A stretch of 64,000 nt of DNA, taken from the NCBI GenBank assembly GCA_036402115.1, contig DASWTM010000366.1:1-64000 (forward strand), written 5' to 3'. The notes under the pieces are model-generated. The model searched no databases, had not been told where the DNA came from, and saw only the letters and a program-made list of their open reading frames with translations. Within the stretch, counting starts at the first letter, position 1. Every line of letters begins with the position of its first letter. Positions 42,466 to 51,358 of this stretch are shown one piece after another. The translations under genes were made by a program, and so were the position numbers. This stretch comes from Chryseosolibacter sp036402115 (GTDB taxonomy: Bacteria > Bacteroidota > Bacteroidia > Cytophagales > Cyclobacteriaceae).

Positions 42466-43376
42466 TGGGCAGCTTCTGATTTATGGTTTCCAACATTCCC
42501 TGTCATGGTAGCGAAATAGACGTCTTCCAGGTCGGGTTCTACCAGCTCAAATCCGCTGCCGGGATGTTCTTCGCTATAGGCATGGATCACAGTGCGTCCA
42601 CCGAGTAGCTTGGTGGAAATGATGCGGTGTTCACGCTCGATCGCAGGCAGCAAACTTTTGTCAATCACTCTGCGCCAGATGCGCCCGTGCATTTCTTTTA
42701 CTGCTTTTAGCGGTTCAGCTTCTTTTAGTATTTGTCCCTTGTTGATAATGGCCATCCGGGTGCATAGTTCACTGACATCTTCAACAATGTGCGTGGACAG
42801 CAGTACCACGCTGTTTTCGCCCAGCTCACTTAACAGGTTAAGGAAGCGAACACGCTCAGCAGGATCGAGGCCGGCAGTTGGCTCATCGACAATCATAAGT
42901 TTTGGATTTCCGAGCAATGCCACGGCCACGCCAAATCGTTGTTTCATCCCTCCGGAGAAGCCTCCAAGTTTTTGCCTGCGCTTATCCCACAGGTTGGTTT
43001 GTTTCAGCAGTGACTCTACAACCTCCTTTCTGGCAGCCCGGTTGGTAATACCTTTCAGCACCGCGAAGTAATCCAGCAAGTCCTCAGCTTTTGCTTTAGG
43101 ATACACTCCAAATTCTTGCGGCAAGTATCCGAGCGTTTGCCGCACTTCATCTTTCTGGTTCAAAACATCAATGCTGCCCAGGCGGATGCTTCCTTTGTCA
43201 GGTTCTTGCAACGTGGCTAGTATACGCATGAGCGTTGATTTGCCCGCACCGTTCGGTCCGAGAAGCCCATACATCCCATTCGAGATGGTCAGGCTCACAT
43301 CATTCAAAGCCTGTACACCGTTCGCGTAGCGCTTAGATACATTGCGGATGGAGAGATTGACGTGGTGGTTTTCCAT
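42462..43376 (-). CDS. ABC transporter ATP-binding protein
   Basis: A 304-aa ATPase with Walker A (GPNGAGKST), Q loop (LPQEF), signature (GFSGGMKQR), Walker B (LMIVDEPTAGLD) and switch His (LLSTHI). The C-terminal 90 residues form the extra domain found in exporters of the ABC-2 type. Overlaps the permease-peptidase gene by four bases, so it is its partner. The ATG at 43376 (MENHHVNLS) is used; a frame to 43448 adds 24 unlikely residues. Divergent from the LytS/LytTR pair. Confidence 0.93.
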   Translation of the reverse strand: MENHHVNLSIRNVSKRYANGVQALNDVSLTISNGMYGLLGPNGAGKSTLMRILATLQEPDKGSIRLGSIDVLNQKDEVRQTLGYLPQEFGVYPKAKAEDLLDYFAVLKGITNRAARKEVVESLLKQTNLWDKRRQKLGGFSGGMKQRFGVAVALLGNPKLMIVDEPTAGLDPAERVRFLNLLSELGENSVVLLSTHIVEDVSELCTRMAIINKGQILKEAEPLKAVKEMHGRIWRRVIDKSLLPAIEREHRIISTKLLGGRTVIHAYSEEHPGSGFELVEPDLEDVYFATMTGNVGNHKSEAAQ

Positions 43377-43615
43377 TGTTCTCGTACTTGTTTGGTTGAC
43401 TTTTTTCCAACACCGCGAAGCAACTGCAGCGCTGGATTTCGAAAACAAAAAAAAGCGACTTCGTCAGAAAAGCATAAAGCAATATACGGGAGTAGTAACT
43501 TGATCGACCAGTGCCGCCCTGGCCCCGGTGAAAGATCTGGCAGACCCAACGCTCCCTTTCATCGATCCAAACAAGCAACTCGGATAGTGGACCGTATGCG
43601 AAGGATAGGAAATAA

Positions 43616-43623
43616 TATCTTTG
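43616..43623 (+). promoter_or_regulatory. -7 element placing transcription start at the lytS-like ATG
   Basis: TATCTTTG matches TAnnTTTG exactly and ends four bases before the ATG at 43628. The expected start site would coincide with the start codon, giving a leaderless mRNA. No TTTG is found at the -33 distance, so the promoter is uncertain. Confidence 0.4.
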
Positions 43624-43627
43624 CAAT

Positions 43628-44662
43628 ATGAATCGAATCAAAAGGGTATTCAGACAGATTCACATCGTGCTCTGGATTCTTTTCAGTTTTCTGGTCGTTC
43701 TGCAATTGAGAGGGGAAAAGCACGCATACTGGCTACCCTTGTCATGCGGTCTTATTGTGACATGCCTGTATGTTTTTTACAGCCATTTTTATCTTCTCAC
43801 ACAGTATCAAGGCAAAAAAAAGGACCGTAGTTATTTTTTAAGGCTCGGGGTGATCCTGTTCACCGGACCATTACCGCTTCACTTTTTCTATCACAAAAAT
43901 CTGGAGACCTGGGATCTGTTCGCTGAGAGCTACCGCATCCACCTGATCACGACAGTTCTGATTTTTATGTTTTTGAGCTGGCTCGCACGGGTCACAGAGA
44001 ACCTTGTGCTCAATACGATCCGGAAAGAACAGCTGGAGAAACAGGCGATCGAAACGGAACTGGCGTATCTGAAATCACAGATCAATCCGCATTTTCTTTT
44101 TAATACGCTTAATAACATTCACACGCTGGTATACAAGCAGGCCGCGTCTGCACCCGAAGCTGTTTTGCATTTGTCTTCCCTGATGCGCTACATGATCTAT
44201 GAGTCAAATGCGTACACTGTTCCGGTCTCAAGGGAGATGGCGTATTTGCAAGACTACATTAGTTTGCAGCAACTGCGTTACCAAAATGCTCCTGTCGTTG
44301 ATTTGCACGTCATTGGTAACACCGAAGAGTATTTCATTGCGCCATTACTGTTTATTCATTTCCTTGAAAATGCTTACAAGCATAGCCCCGCGCGCCTTGA
44401 GCCCGGTGAAATTCGTGTGACGGTGGAGATACAAGATAATAACCTCGTTTTCAGCTGTCAGAATCCAGTTGCACCGAACCGTGAAAACGATGCAGAAGAG
44501 CCTGGTGGAGTTGGCTTGCCAAATATTAAAAAAAGACTTTCACTGTTATATCCAGGACAGCATCAGCTTGTGATCAATAACCTCGGCAAACGCTTCACCG
44601 TTACATTAACGATTCACGATCTACACCTACATGAAAGAAAAGCTAACGTGCTATATCATTGA
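43628..44662 (+). CDS. LytS-type sensor histidine kinase
   Basis: A 344-aa kinase with four membrane spans (about 12-28, 38-58, 72-88, 105-122) followed by the His_kinase domain with His155 in INPHFLFNTLNNI and an HATPase region (FIHFLENAYKHS, GGVGLPNIKKRL). It lacks an external sensor domain, so the spans themselves probably sense the membrane. The partner LytTR regulator overlaps by 32 bases. Divergent from the ABC exporter with an M1-like domain. Confidence 0.92.
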   Translation: MNRIKRVFRQIHIVLWILFSFLVVLQLRGEKHAYWLPLSCGLIVTCLYVFYSHFYLLTQYQGKKKDRSYFLRLGVILFTGPLPLHFFYHKNLETWDLFAESYRIHLITTVLIFMFLSWLARVTENLVLNTIRKEQLEKQAIETELAYLKSQINPHFLFNTLNNIHTLVYKQAASAPEAVLHLSSLMRYMIYESNAYTVPVSREMAYLQDYISLQQLRYQNAPVVDLHVIGNTEEYFIAPLLFIHFLENAYKHSPARLEPGEIRVTVEIQDNNLVFSCQNPVAPNRENDAEEPGGVGLPNIKKRLSLLYPGQHQLVINNLGKRFTVTLTIHDLHLHERKANVLYH

Positions 44663-45359
44663 TGACGAGCCACTCGCGCGGGAAATCCTCGAGGCTTATA
44701 TAGCGAAAGTTCCTTTCCTGCAGCTGAAGGGCTCGTTTATGAGTGCACTTGATGCAGCAGCGCAGATCGACCAGGACAAGCCCGACCTCCTTTTCCTCGA
44801 CATCAACATGCCGGACCTGAGTGGTCTCAATTTCATACCAATGCTCAACCCCCGACCGATGATCATTCTGACCACGGCTTATGACCAGTATGCGTTAAAG
44901 GCTTTTGAACTGGAGGTGAAGGACTATCTTGTTAAACCTTTTGGCTTCGAACGATTTTACAAGGCAGTGCATCGGCTGCAGCAGGAGCACAGCAGCCAGT
45001 ATGCGCTTGAGAGAACAGACGCAAGCCTGGAGGCGAAAAACGAGGTCGGGTATATCTTTCTAAAAGTCGGCCATCGAATACAAAAAATTGCAGTCCCAGA
45101 AATCCTTTTCATTGAAGGAATGAAAGACTATCTGAAAATTCATACGACCAGGGAAAAGATTATGACGCTGATGAGCTTTTCGAAACTGGAAGAGCTACTG
45201 CCCGCACACGACTTTGCCCGTGTACACCGGTCTTTCATGGTGGCCATCGATAAAATCGATCACATCGAGAAGAACAGGATTGGGATCGGCAGTCAGCTTA
45301 TTCCTATTAGTGACACCTACAGCGAGGGCTTTTACAAAAAATTAAAAGGATTAACGTGA
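44631..45359 (+). CDS. LytTR response regulator
   Basis: A 242-aa protein with receiver (IIDDEP; phospho-acceptor in LFLDINMPDLSG; KPFGF) and C-terminal LytTR DNA-binding domain (ILFIEGMKDYLKIH, VHRSFMVAIDKIDHIEKNRI, YSEGFYKKLK). Partner of the LytS-type kinase that overlaps it. LytTR proteins bind direct repeats upstream of genes for membrane or cell-surface products; the adjacent ABC exporter is the closest candidate. Confidence 0.94.
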   Translation: MKEKLTCYIIDDEPLAREILEAYIAKVPFLQLKGSFMSALDAAAQIDQDKPDLLFLDINMPDLSGLNFIPMLNPRPMIILTTAYDQYALKAFELEVKDYLVKPFGFERFYKAVHRLQQEHSSQYALERTDASLEAKNEVGYIFLKVGHRIQKIAVPEILFIEGMKDYLKIHTTREKIMTLMSFSKLEELLPAHDFARVHRSFMVAIDKIDHIEKNRIGIGSQLIPISDTYSEGFYKKLKGLT

Positions 45360-45404
45360 GCGCGAGCGGTGCGTCCTGTAAAGCAGCATGATGAAGTCGC
45401 CAAA

Positions 45405-45821
45405 TCAGTTGGGCGTTACATGCTTTGTGCGCTCCCAATAGCGTAGGATAATCCTCATGGTCTCCTGCAGATCGTCCCACGAATTGCCCTTTTCAAAATA
45501 TCCTTGAATATTCAGGTCACACGTTTCCCTGACAAATTTCGTAGAAGTAGAAATGAAAATAAACGGAATGCATTTCGCTTTCAGCACGCTGCAGCTGTCG
45601 ATCGTCTTCTTGAATTCAAGTCCGTCCATCTTCGGCATGTTGATATCCGAAACAATCATAAACGGTTGTTCCCCTGATTCATATAGGAAGGTTAATGCAG
45701 CTTCTGCCGAGTTGAAGGTTTTGACATCGTTTTTAAAACCGAGCGTGCGCAATGCCTCGAGCATTAGTTCCTGATCTTCGGTATCATCGTCCACTAGGAC
45801 GAGCGGTTTTTGTTCTGACAT
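45405..45821 (-). CDS. Single-domain response regulator
   Basis: The 138-aa receiver has VDDDTEDQE, the phospho-acceptor in IVSDINMPKMDG and a Thr in FISTST. The conserved C-terminal K-P reads EKGN, so the Lys may be present without Pro. No output domain. Stands alone, convergent with the LytTR gene. Of the same Rcp1-like type as 54877. Confidence 0.9.
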   Translation of the reverse strand: MSEQKPLVLVDDDTEDQELMLEALRTLGFKNDVKTFNSAEAALTFLYESGEQPFMIVSDINMPKMDGLEFKKTIDSCSVLKAKCIPFIFISTSTKFVRETCDLNIQGYFEKGNSWDDLQETMRIILRYWERTKHVTPN

Positions 45822-46012
45822 GGTGTGGGGACTTCGTGTAACAACCGTTACGTAATCAGAAAAGTTCGGGTTGAGAAAATGTCTCTGCTAATACACTAAA
45901 TTCCCATGCTGTCGATAAAATTATTGCTGGTTGTTTACCGAACTATTTCTCACAATACTACCTTGCGGCATAAACACCTGACTAGAGTCGTCCTCTATCT
46001 TTTCTAAGCGTC

Positions 46013-46486
46013 ATGAAGACACGAATGATTACCCCTGAGGGTCTGGAAAAATTGAAAGCAGAGTTAGATCACTTGTGGCGCGTTGAGCGGCCGGATACAA
46101 CGCAAAAAGTAGCCTGGGCTGCAAGCCTTGGTGACCGCTCGGAAAATGCGGATTATCATTACAACAAAAAACGCCTTCGCGAAATCGACAGGCGAGTGCT
46201 CTATCTGCGCAAGTGTATTGATGACTTGAAAGTGGTACCGTATTCGCCTTTTCAGGAAGGTAAAGTATTGTTCGGAGCGTGGGTGGAGGTAGAAAATCAG
46301 CGCGGAGACAAAAAGCGTTTTCGCATTGTCGGCTATGATGAGATCTTCGATACAAAAGACTATATCTCCATCGATTCACCAATGGCGCAGGCGCTGATGA
46401 AAAAAGAAGTTGGTGATGAAGCGATTGTGAGGACGGGTGCTGGAGAGTTCAGATGGCGCATTACAAAGATTGAATACCAGAAATAA
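46013..46486 (+). CDS. greB: Transcription elongation factor GreB
   Basis: A 157-aa GreA/GreB protein: N-terminal coiled coil (TPEGLEKLKAELDHLWRVERP, with the acidic tip SLGDRSENADYHYNKKRLREIDRR) and C-terminal FKBP-like domain (VGYDEIF, ISIDSPMAQALM). The tip matches GreB (GDRSENADY) and the N-terminus lacks the GreA signature. It rescues backtracked polymerase by stimulating transcript cleavage. A bare hairpin (GTGTCC, 46489-46494, paired with GGACAC, 46509-46514) follows. Confidence 0.93.
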   Translation: MKTRMITPEGLEKLKAELDHLWRVERPDTTQKVAWAASLGDRSENADYHYNKKRLREIDRRVLYLRKCIDDLKVVPYSPFQEGKVLFGAWVEVENQRGDKKRFRIVGYDEIFDTKDYISIDSPMAQALMKKEVGDEAIVRTGAGEFRWRITKIEYQK

Positions 46487-46522
46487 AAGTGTCCCAGACG
46501 CAAGCCCAGGACACAAGAACCG

Positions 46523-46942
46523 TTATCGAACTACCTCACTCACCAAAATGATCGGAGTAATGTCTGTGTATTTTGGAAAGTCTGCACGGATTGCATCGCG
46601 GTTAGGAGCGATGGCGGCCTGATAATCTTCGAGCTTCTTCACATAAAAGATTCCGATTGCCATGTAGGGCAGGGGTTGATTCGGAATTCCGCTAGCGATA
46701 CCTTTTTCGATGGTATATTTTACGAGATTCGATCCCAGGTAACCAGCGACCATGGGCATGTGCGTCTTTTCATAATACTCGAGGTCGAACTTCTTGCCTT
46801 CTCCAAAAGGATACATGACCGACACTTTGATCAACCCTTTCTCTGCAGCAGCCTTGTCATTCTTTTTAGATTGTTTTTTCTGACCGAAGGAAACGAGGCA
46901 CACCGAGAGAAACAATAATGTTAAAACGAGTTTGAATTTCAT
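46523..46942 (-). CDS. EthD-domain exported protein
   Basis: The 139-aa protein has a signal peptide ending in SFGQ (about residue 21), a Lys-rich linker and an EthD-type dimeric alpha-beta barrel (VSVMYPFGEGKKFDLEYYEKTHMPMV; MAIGIFYVKKLEDY). EthD proteins help degrade ethers or act as small monooxygenase-like folds, usually in the cytoplasm; the signal peptide makes this one unusual. It faces greB tail to tail. Confidence 0.8.
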   Translation of the reverse strand: MKFKLVLTLLFLSVCLVSFGQKKQSKKNDKAAAEKGLIKVSVMYPFGEGKKFDLEYYEKTHMPMVAGYLGSNLVKYTIEKGIASGIPNQPLPYMAIGIFYVKKLEDYQAAIAPNRDAIRADFPKYTDITPIILVSEVVR

Positions 46943-46954
46943 AATGATCGATTG

Positions 46955-46974
46955 TTAGGAATTTGTAATCCTAA
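46955..46974 (-). promoter_or_regulatory. Inverted repeat upstream of the EthD-like gene
   Basis: TTAGGA (46955-46960), eight bases, TCCTAA (46969-46974), 13 bases before the start codon on the minus strand. A symmetric 20-bp site in this position would fit a repressor operator. No promoter box was identified. Confidence 0.35.
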
Positions 46975-47105
46975 TGTACGCATCAAAGGCGAAAGCAAAA
47001 ATACTAGCTTTTTGCCTGCGCGATTTGTCACCCAAACAACAAATTGCACCATACGAAACTATCATTTCTTAATGTTTCATCGCATTTTGCGTCAGGTTCA
47101 TTTTT

Positions 47106-47891
47106 ATGGCAGGCAAGGTTGTTAGTATTCTCGGATGTGGATGGCTGGGTAAAGCCCTGGGAAGGACTCTTGTTAACAGGGGATACCTGGTTAACGGCTC
47201 GACTACCCGCGAAGAGAATCTTATTATACTTAGTGGCGAGGGAATCACTCCGTTTCTCGTCAACGTAGAGGAACTATCGGAAGACCGAGCTGTTCCATTT
47301 TTCAATGCTGATGTGCTTATCATAAGTTTACCACAGCGCGCCCGGGCAGGGAAGTCCGAAGAATACATTCATCACATTCGGAGGGTCATGAAGGCTGCGC
47401 ATAGGGGCAACGTTAAACAGGTTATTCTGGTCAGCACAACGTCTGTTTATCCGGACATGAATCGCGTTGTATCGGAAGAAGACGCAGATGCGCAAAACCC
47501 GATTGTAGTAGCAGAGAATATCGTTCGTCAATCAAATATCCCCGCCACCATCCTGCGCTTTGCAGGATTGTTTGGTCCTGGTCGCCATCCAGGAAAATTT
47601 CTCGCTGGTAAAACAGATGTGAAGGGCGGAGATGCTCCGGTGAATCTAATTCATCTCGATGACTGCATTGGCATTATCAGCCTGATCATTGAACAAAACT
47701 GCTGGAATCAGGTGTTTAATGCCTGCGCGGATGATCACCCTACCAGGAGGGCATTCTATACAAAAGCAGCCGTGGATCTTGGACTACAACCACCGGTTTT
47801 TTCTGGAGATAGTTCGATACCGTATAAGATCGTTAGCAACACTCGACTAAAGACAGCACTGGCTTACAGCTTCAGGCATCAACTTATCTGA
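47106..47891 (+). CDS. NAD(P)-dependent epimerase-like protein
   Basis: The 261-aa protein has a short Rossmann domain (VSILGCGWLGKALGRTLVNRG; ADVLIISLPQRAR; VILVSTTSVYPD) as in YeeZ-type members of the extended SDR family. GCGWLG is the typical dinucleotide motif of this group. The catalytic Tyr-Lys is not in the standard place. It was linked to nucleotide-sugar or pigment pathways in some bacteria; the role here is unknown. It is alone on its strand. Confidence 0.85.
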   Translation: MAGKVVSILGCGWLGKALGRTLVNRGYLVNGSTTREENLIILSGEGITPFLVNVEELSEDRAVPFFNADVLIISLPQRARAGKSEEYIHHIRRVMKAAHRGNVKQVILVSTTSVYPDMNRVVSEEDADAQNPIVVAENIVRQSNIPATILRFAGLFGPGRHPGKFLAGKTDVKGGDAPVNLIHLDDCIGIISLIIEQNCWNQVFNACADDHPTRRAFYTKAAVDLGLQPPVFSGDSSIPYKIVSNTRLKTALAYSFRHQLI

Positions 47892-48119
47892 TTTTTCTTC
47901 TGCTCTTTCATAGTTATCATCTGCGATTCGTCCTTTAAGGCCGCTTACGTGCAATGGTTCAGCGCTCCCTTATTCATTGAGAGGAACACAATAACGGCAT
48001 GCAATTTTTGCCTTTAACTCACTAGTGTTTGGCGATTATCTGCCATGAAAATCGAAGTAAACACTGCGCAGTCTGCGCATGCATTCTGCTGGTTCGATTA
48101 AAAATTTAAACATGCATCT

Positions 48120-51101
48120 ATGATAAAAAAATTACCCTCTCCAATGTCCGGTGCACCCATGGACACGCTGAAATTTTGCGCCTGCGTAATCCTCACGGTT
48201 TTCGTGATCTCGAACACTTGCTTCTCGCAAGCACAACTGCTTAAAGACATTAACTCTGGCGAAGAGCCTTACTTTTCCGAAATAGCGGAATTTGCGAATG
48301 TGGGTACCTCAACTTATTTCATCAGTGTCAACGAACTTTGGAAAACTGATGGTACTGCTGCCAACACGATTCGCATGAAAGCATTCAAGTCCATCAGCAA
48401 CCTGACTACCGTTGGAACAACCCTGTACTTCGTAGCAGACAATGGAGCCAGTGGTTCTGAATTGTGGAAGTGTACGGGATCGGCTGCTGGGACCGTGCTT
48501 GTAAAAGATATTCGCGCAGGTTCGGCTGCGAGTGCACCTACCGATTTTATTAACGTGAATGGTACGCTCTATTTCGCGGCAAATAACGGAACACATGGCA
48601 AGGAGGTTTGGAAATCCAACGGTACCTCTGCTGGCACTGTGCTCGTGAAAGACATTTTCGTTGGCGCAGGAAGCAGTGGTGCGAATCGGTTGACCAACGT
48701 CAATGGCGTGGTATACTTTCAGGCAAACAATAATGTGCATGGGTATGAGTTGTGGAAGACCAATGGCACAAGCGCAGGAACCGTATTAGTAAAGGATATC
48801 AAGACAGGTACGAAGGTGGGAAGTTTCCCGGAGCTGCTCACGAACGTGAATGGTACGCTTTATTTCGTTGCAGCCGACAACACTTCCGGCCGCGAATTAT
48901 GGAAGTCTAACGGAACGAGTGCAGGAACGGTCCGCGTGAAAGACATTGTCGCGGGAAGCGGAAGTCCGATAATCGATAATACTACCAACGTGAACGGTGT
49001 TTTGTATTTTACTGCTAACAACGGAGTTTCGGGTAAGGAGCTTTGGAAAAGCAACGGAACCTCTAGTGGTACTGTGATGGTAAAGGATATACGCCCCGGC
49101 AGCCAAGGCGCTGATGGCTACTTGTCGATGAGGGACTTTAAAGTTCTCAATGGAAGATTGTACTTCGTTGCTTCGGATGAAGAATATGGCACTATGGGAT
49201 TGTTCACCACTGATGGTACCGCTGCAGGTACAAGACGGCTGACTTATCTTTCGTTCTTCGAGGAATCGCAGTTCAATATTCAGCTGACATATTACAAGGG
49301 AGCGCTGTACTTTTTCAACGGAACATACATTGATGATGAAACACCTGCGGTCATGCTGAACAAAATGAATCCTGACGGCACGGGGCAAACGTATGTAAAA
49401 CAGGTCTACGTGGAGTACTACGCACAGACATTTCCAGCGCGAATGATTGCTGGATCAACATACCTCCTGTTCAGCGCTCGAATGTCGTGGACATCAGGCT
49501 ATGAACTCAGTCGTTCAGATGGGACCGCTGCCGGCACTGTCCCAGTCAGAGATACGTTCGTTAGTACATACGGTAGTGAACCGATTGCCTTCGTCACGGT
49601 TGGAAATGTTACGTACTTCACCGCCCGGAATGAAAATTATAACGGACTGTATCGGACCGATGGGACACCCACGGGTACGGTGCTGCTGGCAAACTATTAT
49701 CAGGTTCGTGACTTGACACGTGCAGGCGGAAGGCTCTTCTTTTTCGCCATGCAGACGGTGGGCGGAGATGAGGCCCTGTATAAAATTGAGAATGCAACAT
49801 CATCACCACAACTCCTCAAAGGCGGAATGGAATTCGCCTATCGGCTCACTGAGGTCGGAAACATCGTGTACTTTGCACAGTCAGGTTTTGAACCTTCCTA
49901 TGACAACTTTTGGCGTTCCGATGGCACAGTAGCCGGAACAATCATTCTCCGGCAGTTCAACAGTGTCACGCAAATTTTTAATTACAACGGCACGGCTATG
50001 CTGGGGGTGCTCAACAATGCCGGACTGGAACTCTGGAAAAGTAACGGAACCACGGCAACGACAACGAAAGTTACGGACCTGACGTCATCAACCTTCCGAC
50101 ATTATGAAATGAGGCCTTATGGGATTGCTGGAGGAGTCTATTTCTTTGGCCTCGAAAACGGCACGCATGGATACGAGATGTGGAGGACCAATGGCACCGC
50201 AGCGGGAACATTTATGATTCAGGATTTGCGAACCGGTGATACATCGTTCCCGATTGACTTTGATATCGCGGATGCAGCGGCTTTTCAGAACACCCTGTAT
50301 TTCTCAGCAAAAGACAATGCGGGAGTTTGGGCGCTGTTCAAAACGGGCACTACTGCAGGGTCGATTGTTAAAATAAAGGATCTAAATGGCCGCGGTGTTT
50401 TGCTTGAACCGCTTCCCGACAAGCTCATGATATTTACTGAAAGTGCGGATGCTAAATCCTACCTGTGGGCCAGTGACGGCACCGCAGCTGGAACAACCAA
50501 CCTCAAAGCACTGGGCACGCGCATCGAGTACATTGATCCGGCCATCGTAAACAATGTGATGTATTTCAATGTCAGCAATAACACGTATGACAGTGAATGG
50601 AGCATCGTTCCGACTTCTAATGAAGCCCTGTGGCGCAGCGATGGTACGGCCTGCGGAACATTTGTGTTCAACATAGGCGCTTACAGGCCGCATCCCATGG
50701 AGGTGCTCGGAACGAAACTTATTTTCAACGGCTATAACATTGCAACAGGTTCTGAGCCTTACGCATACAATACAACTTCCGCTCCGGCAAGCCCATGCGG
50801 TACTCCAGATGCAAGCACCGCTGCAATGGCTTCCGATGAGGCAACGTTGATTTCAGAGGAGGAGGTTCTAGTGTTTGCTCCTAATCCTTTTAGTCATGAG
50901 CTTCGGTTTACGGTTAATGGCCTGGAAAATCAAAAAGCCCATGTGGCGATCTATACGATCGCTGGCGTAGCCGTTGAAACTCTTGAAGAAATTGATGTCA
51001 ACAGAGAATATCAGGTCGGACAGCAATGGCAGCCTGGCGTTTATATTTTGAAAGTAAATGTGGGCAATCGGATCGTATCAGAAAAAGTCATCAAGCGATA
51101 A
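48120..51101 (+). CDS. T9SS-targeted protein with ELWK repeats
   Basis: A 993-aa secreted protein. A signal peptide (ending near NTCFSQ, about residue 38), then about 14 repeats of 45-60 residues, each with a version of ELWKSNGTSAGTVLVKDI and a strand LYF(V/A)A-N, and at the end a type IX secretion C-terminal domain (FAPNPFSHELRFTV, then QPGVYILKVNVGNRIVSEKVIKR). Such ELWK repeats form a beta-propeller or beta-solenoid at the cell surface. The cargo is exported by the gliding/secretion machinery and attached to the surface. Three Cys near the end may form a disulfide. A good terminator follows. Confidence 0.93.
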   Translation: MIKKLPSPMSGAPMDTLKFCACVILTVFVISNTCFSQAQLLKDINSGEEPYFSEIAEFANVGTSTYFISVNELWKTDGTAANTIRMKAFKSISNLTTVGTTLYFVADNGASGSELWKCTGSAAGTVLVKDIRAGSAASAPTDFINVNGTLYFAANNGTHGKEVWKSNGTSAGTVLVKDIFVGAGSSGANRLTNVNGVVYFQANNNVHGYELWKTNGTSAGTVLVKDIKTGTKVGSFPELLTNVNGTLYFVAADNTSGRELWKSNGTSAGTVRVKDIVAGSGSPIIDNTTNVNGVLYFTANNGVSGKELWKSNGTSSGTVMVKDIRPGSQGADGYLSMRDFKVLNGRLYFVASDEEYGTMGLFTTDGTAAGTRRLTYLSFFEESQFNIQLTYYKGALYFFNGTYIDDETPAVMLNKMNPDGTGQTYVKQVYVEYYAQTFPARMIAGSTYLLFSARMSWTSGYELSRSDGTAAGTVPVRDTFVSTYGSEPIAFVTVGNVTYFTARNENYNGLYRTDGTPTGTVLLANYYQVRDLTRAGGRLFFFAMQTVGGDEALYKIENATSSPQLLKGGMEFAYRLTEVGNIVYFAQSGFEPSYDNFWRSDGTVAGTIILRQFNSVTQIFNYNGTAMLGVLNNAGLELWKSNGTTATTTKVTDLTSSTFRHYEMRPYGIAGGVYFFGLENGTHGYEMWRTNGTAAGTFMIQDLRTGDTSFPIDFDIADAAAFQNTLYFSAKDNAGVWALFKTGTTAGSIVKIKDLNGRGVLLEPLPDKLMIFTESADAKSYLWASDGTAAGTTNLKALGTRIEYIDPAIVNNVMYFNVSNNTYDSEWSIVPTSNEALWRSDGTACGTFVFNIGAYRPHPMEVLGTKLIFNGYNIATGSEPYAYNTTSAPASPCGTPDASTAAMASDEATLISEEEVLVFAPNPFSHELRFTVNGLENQKAHVAIYTIAGVAVETLEEIDVNREYQVGQQWQPGVYILKVNVGNRIVSEKVIKR

Positions 51102-51122
51102 AGCGAGGAATTGAATCGACAG

Positions 51123-51155
51123 AAAGAGCAGCCGCAACCGTAGCTGCTCTTTTTT
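51123..51155 (+). terminator. Terminator of the T9SS cargo gene
   Basis: AAAGAGCAGC (51123-51132) pairs with GCTGCTCTTT (51143-51152), ten-base loop, with T to 51155. The hairpin is 22 bases after the stop. Confidence 0.88.
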
Positions 51156-51358
51156 GCGCCAGCCAGGAGCAGCATTGATTTGCAACCAGTCAAAAAACCA
51201 TGCTCCTGGTCGATTCCGTCTTTCGTTTATTGACGGAGCGTCAGCAGGCATTTAGGCGTCCGGTGCGCAATACCACTACATTCAAAATAGTTGAACGCTG
51301 GTAAAGCTTAATTCTTATCATACCTTTACATTTTAGACCCCATTTTGTATTTTCAGAC

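Noticed and set aside
48400..50700. Repetitive DNA as a possible tandem repeat or CRISPR-like array
   Set aside because: The repeats follow the ELWK protein repeat, differ in DNA sequence and stay in frame; coding repeats only.
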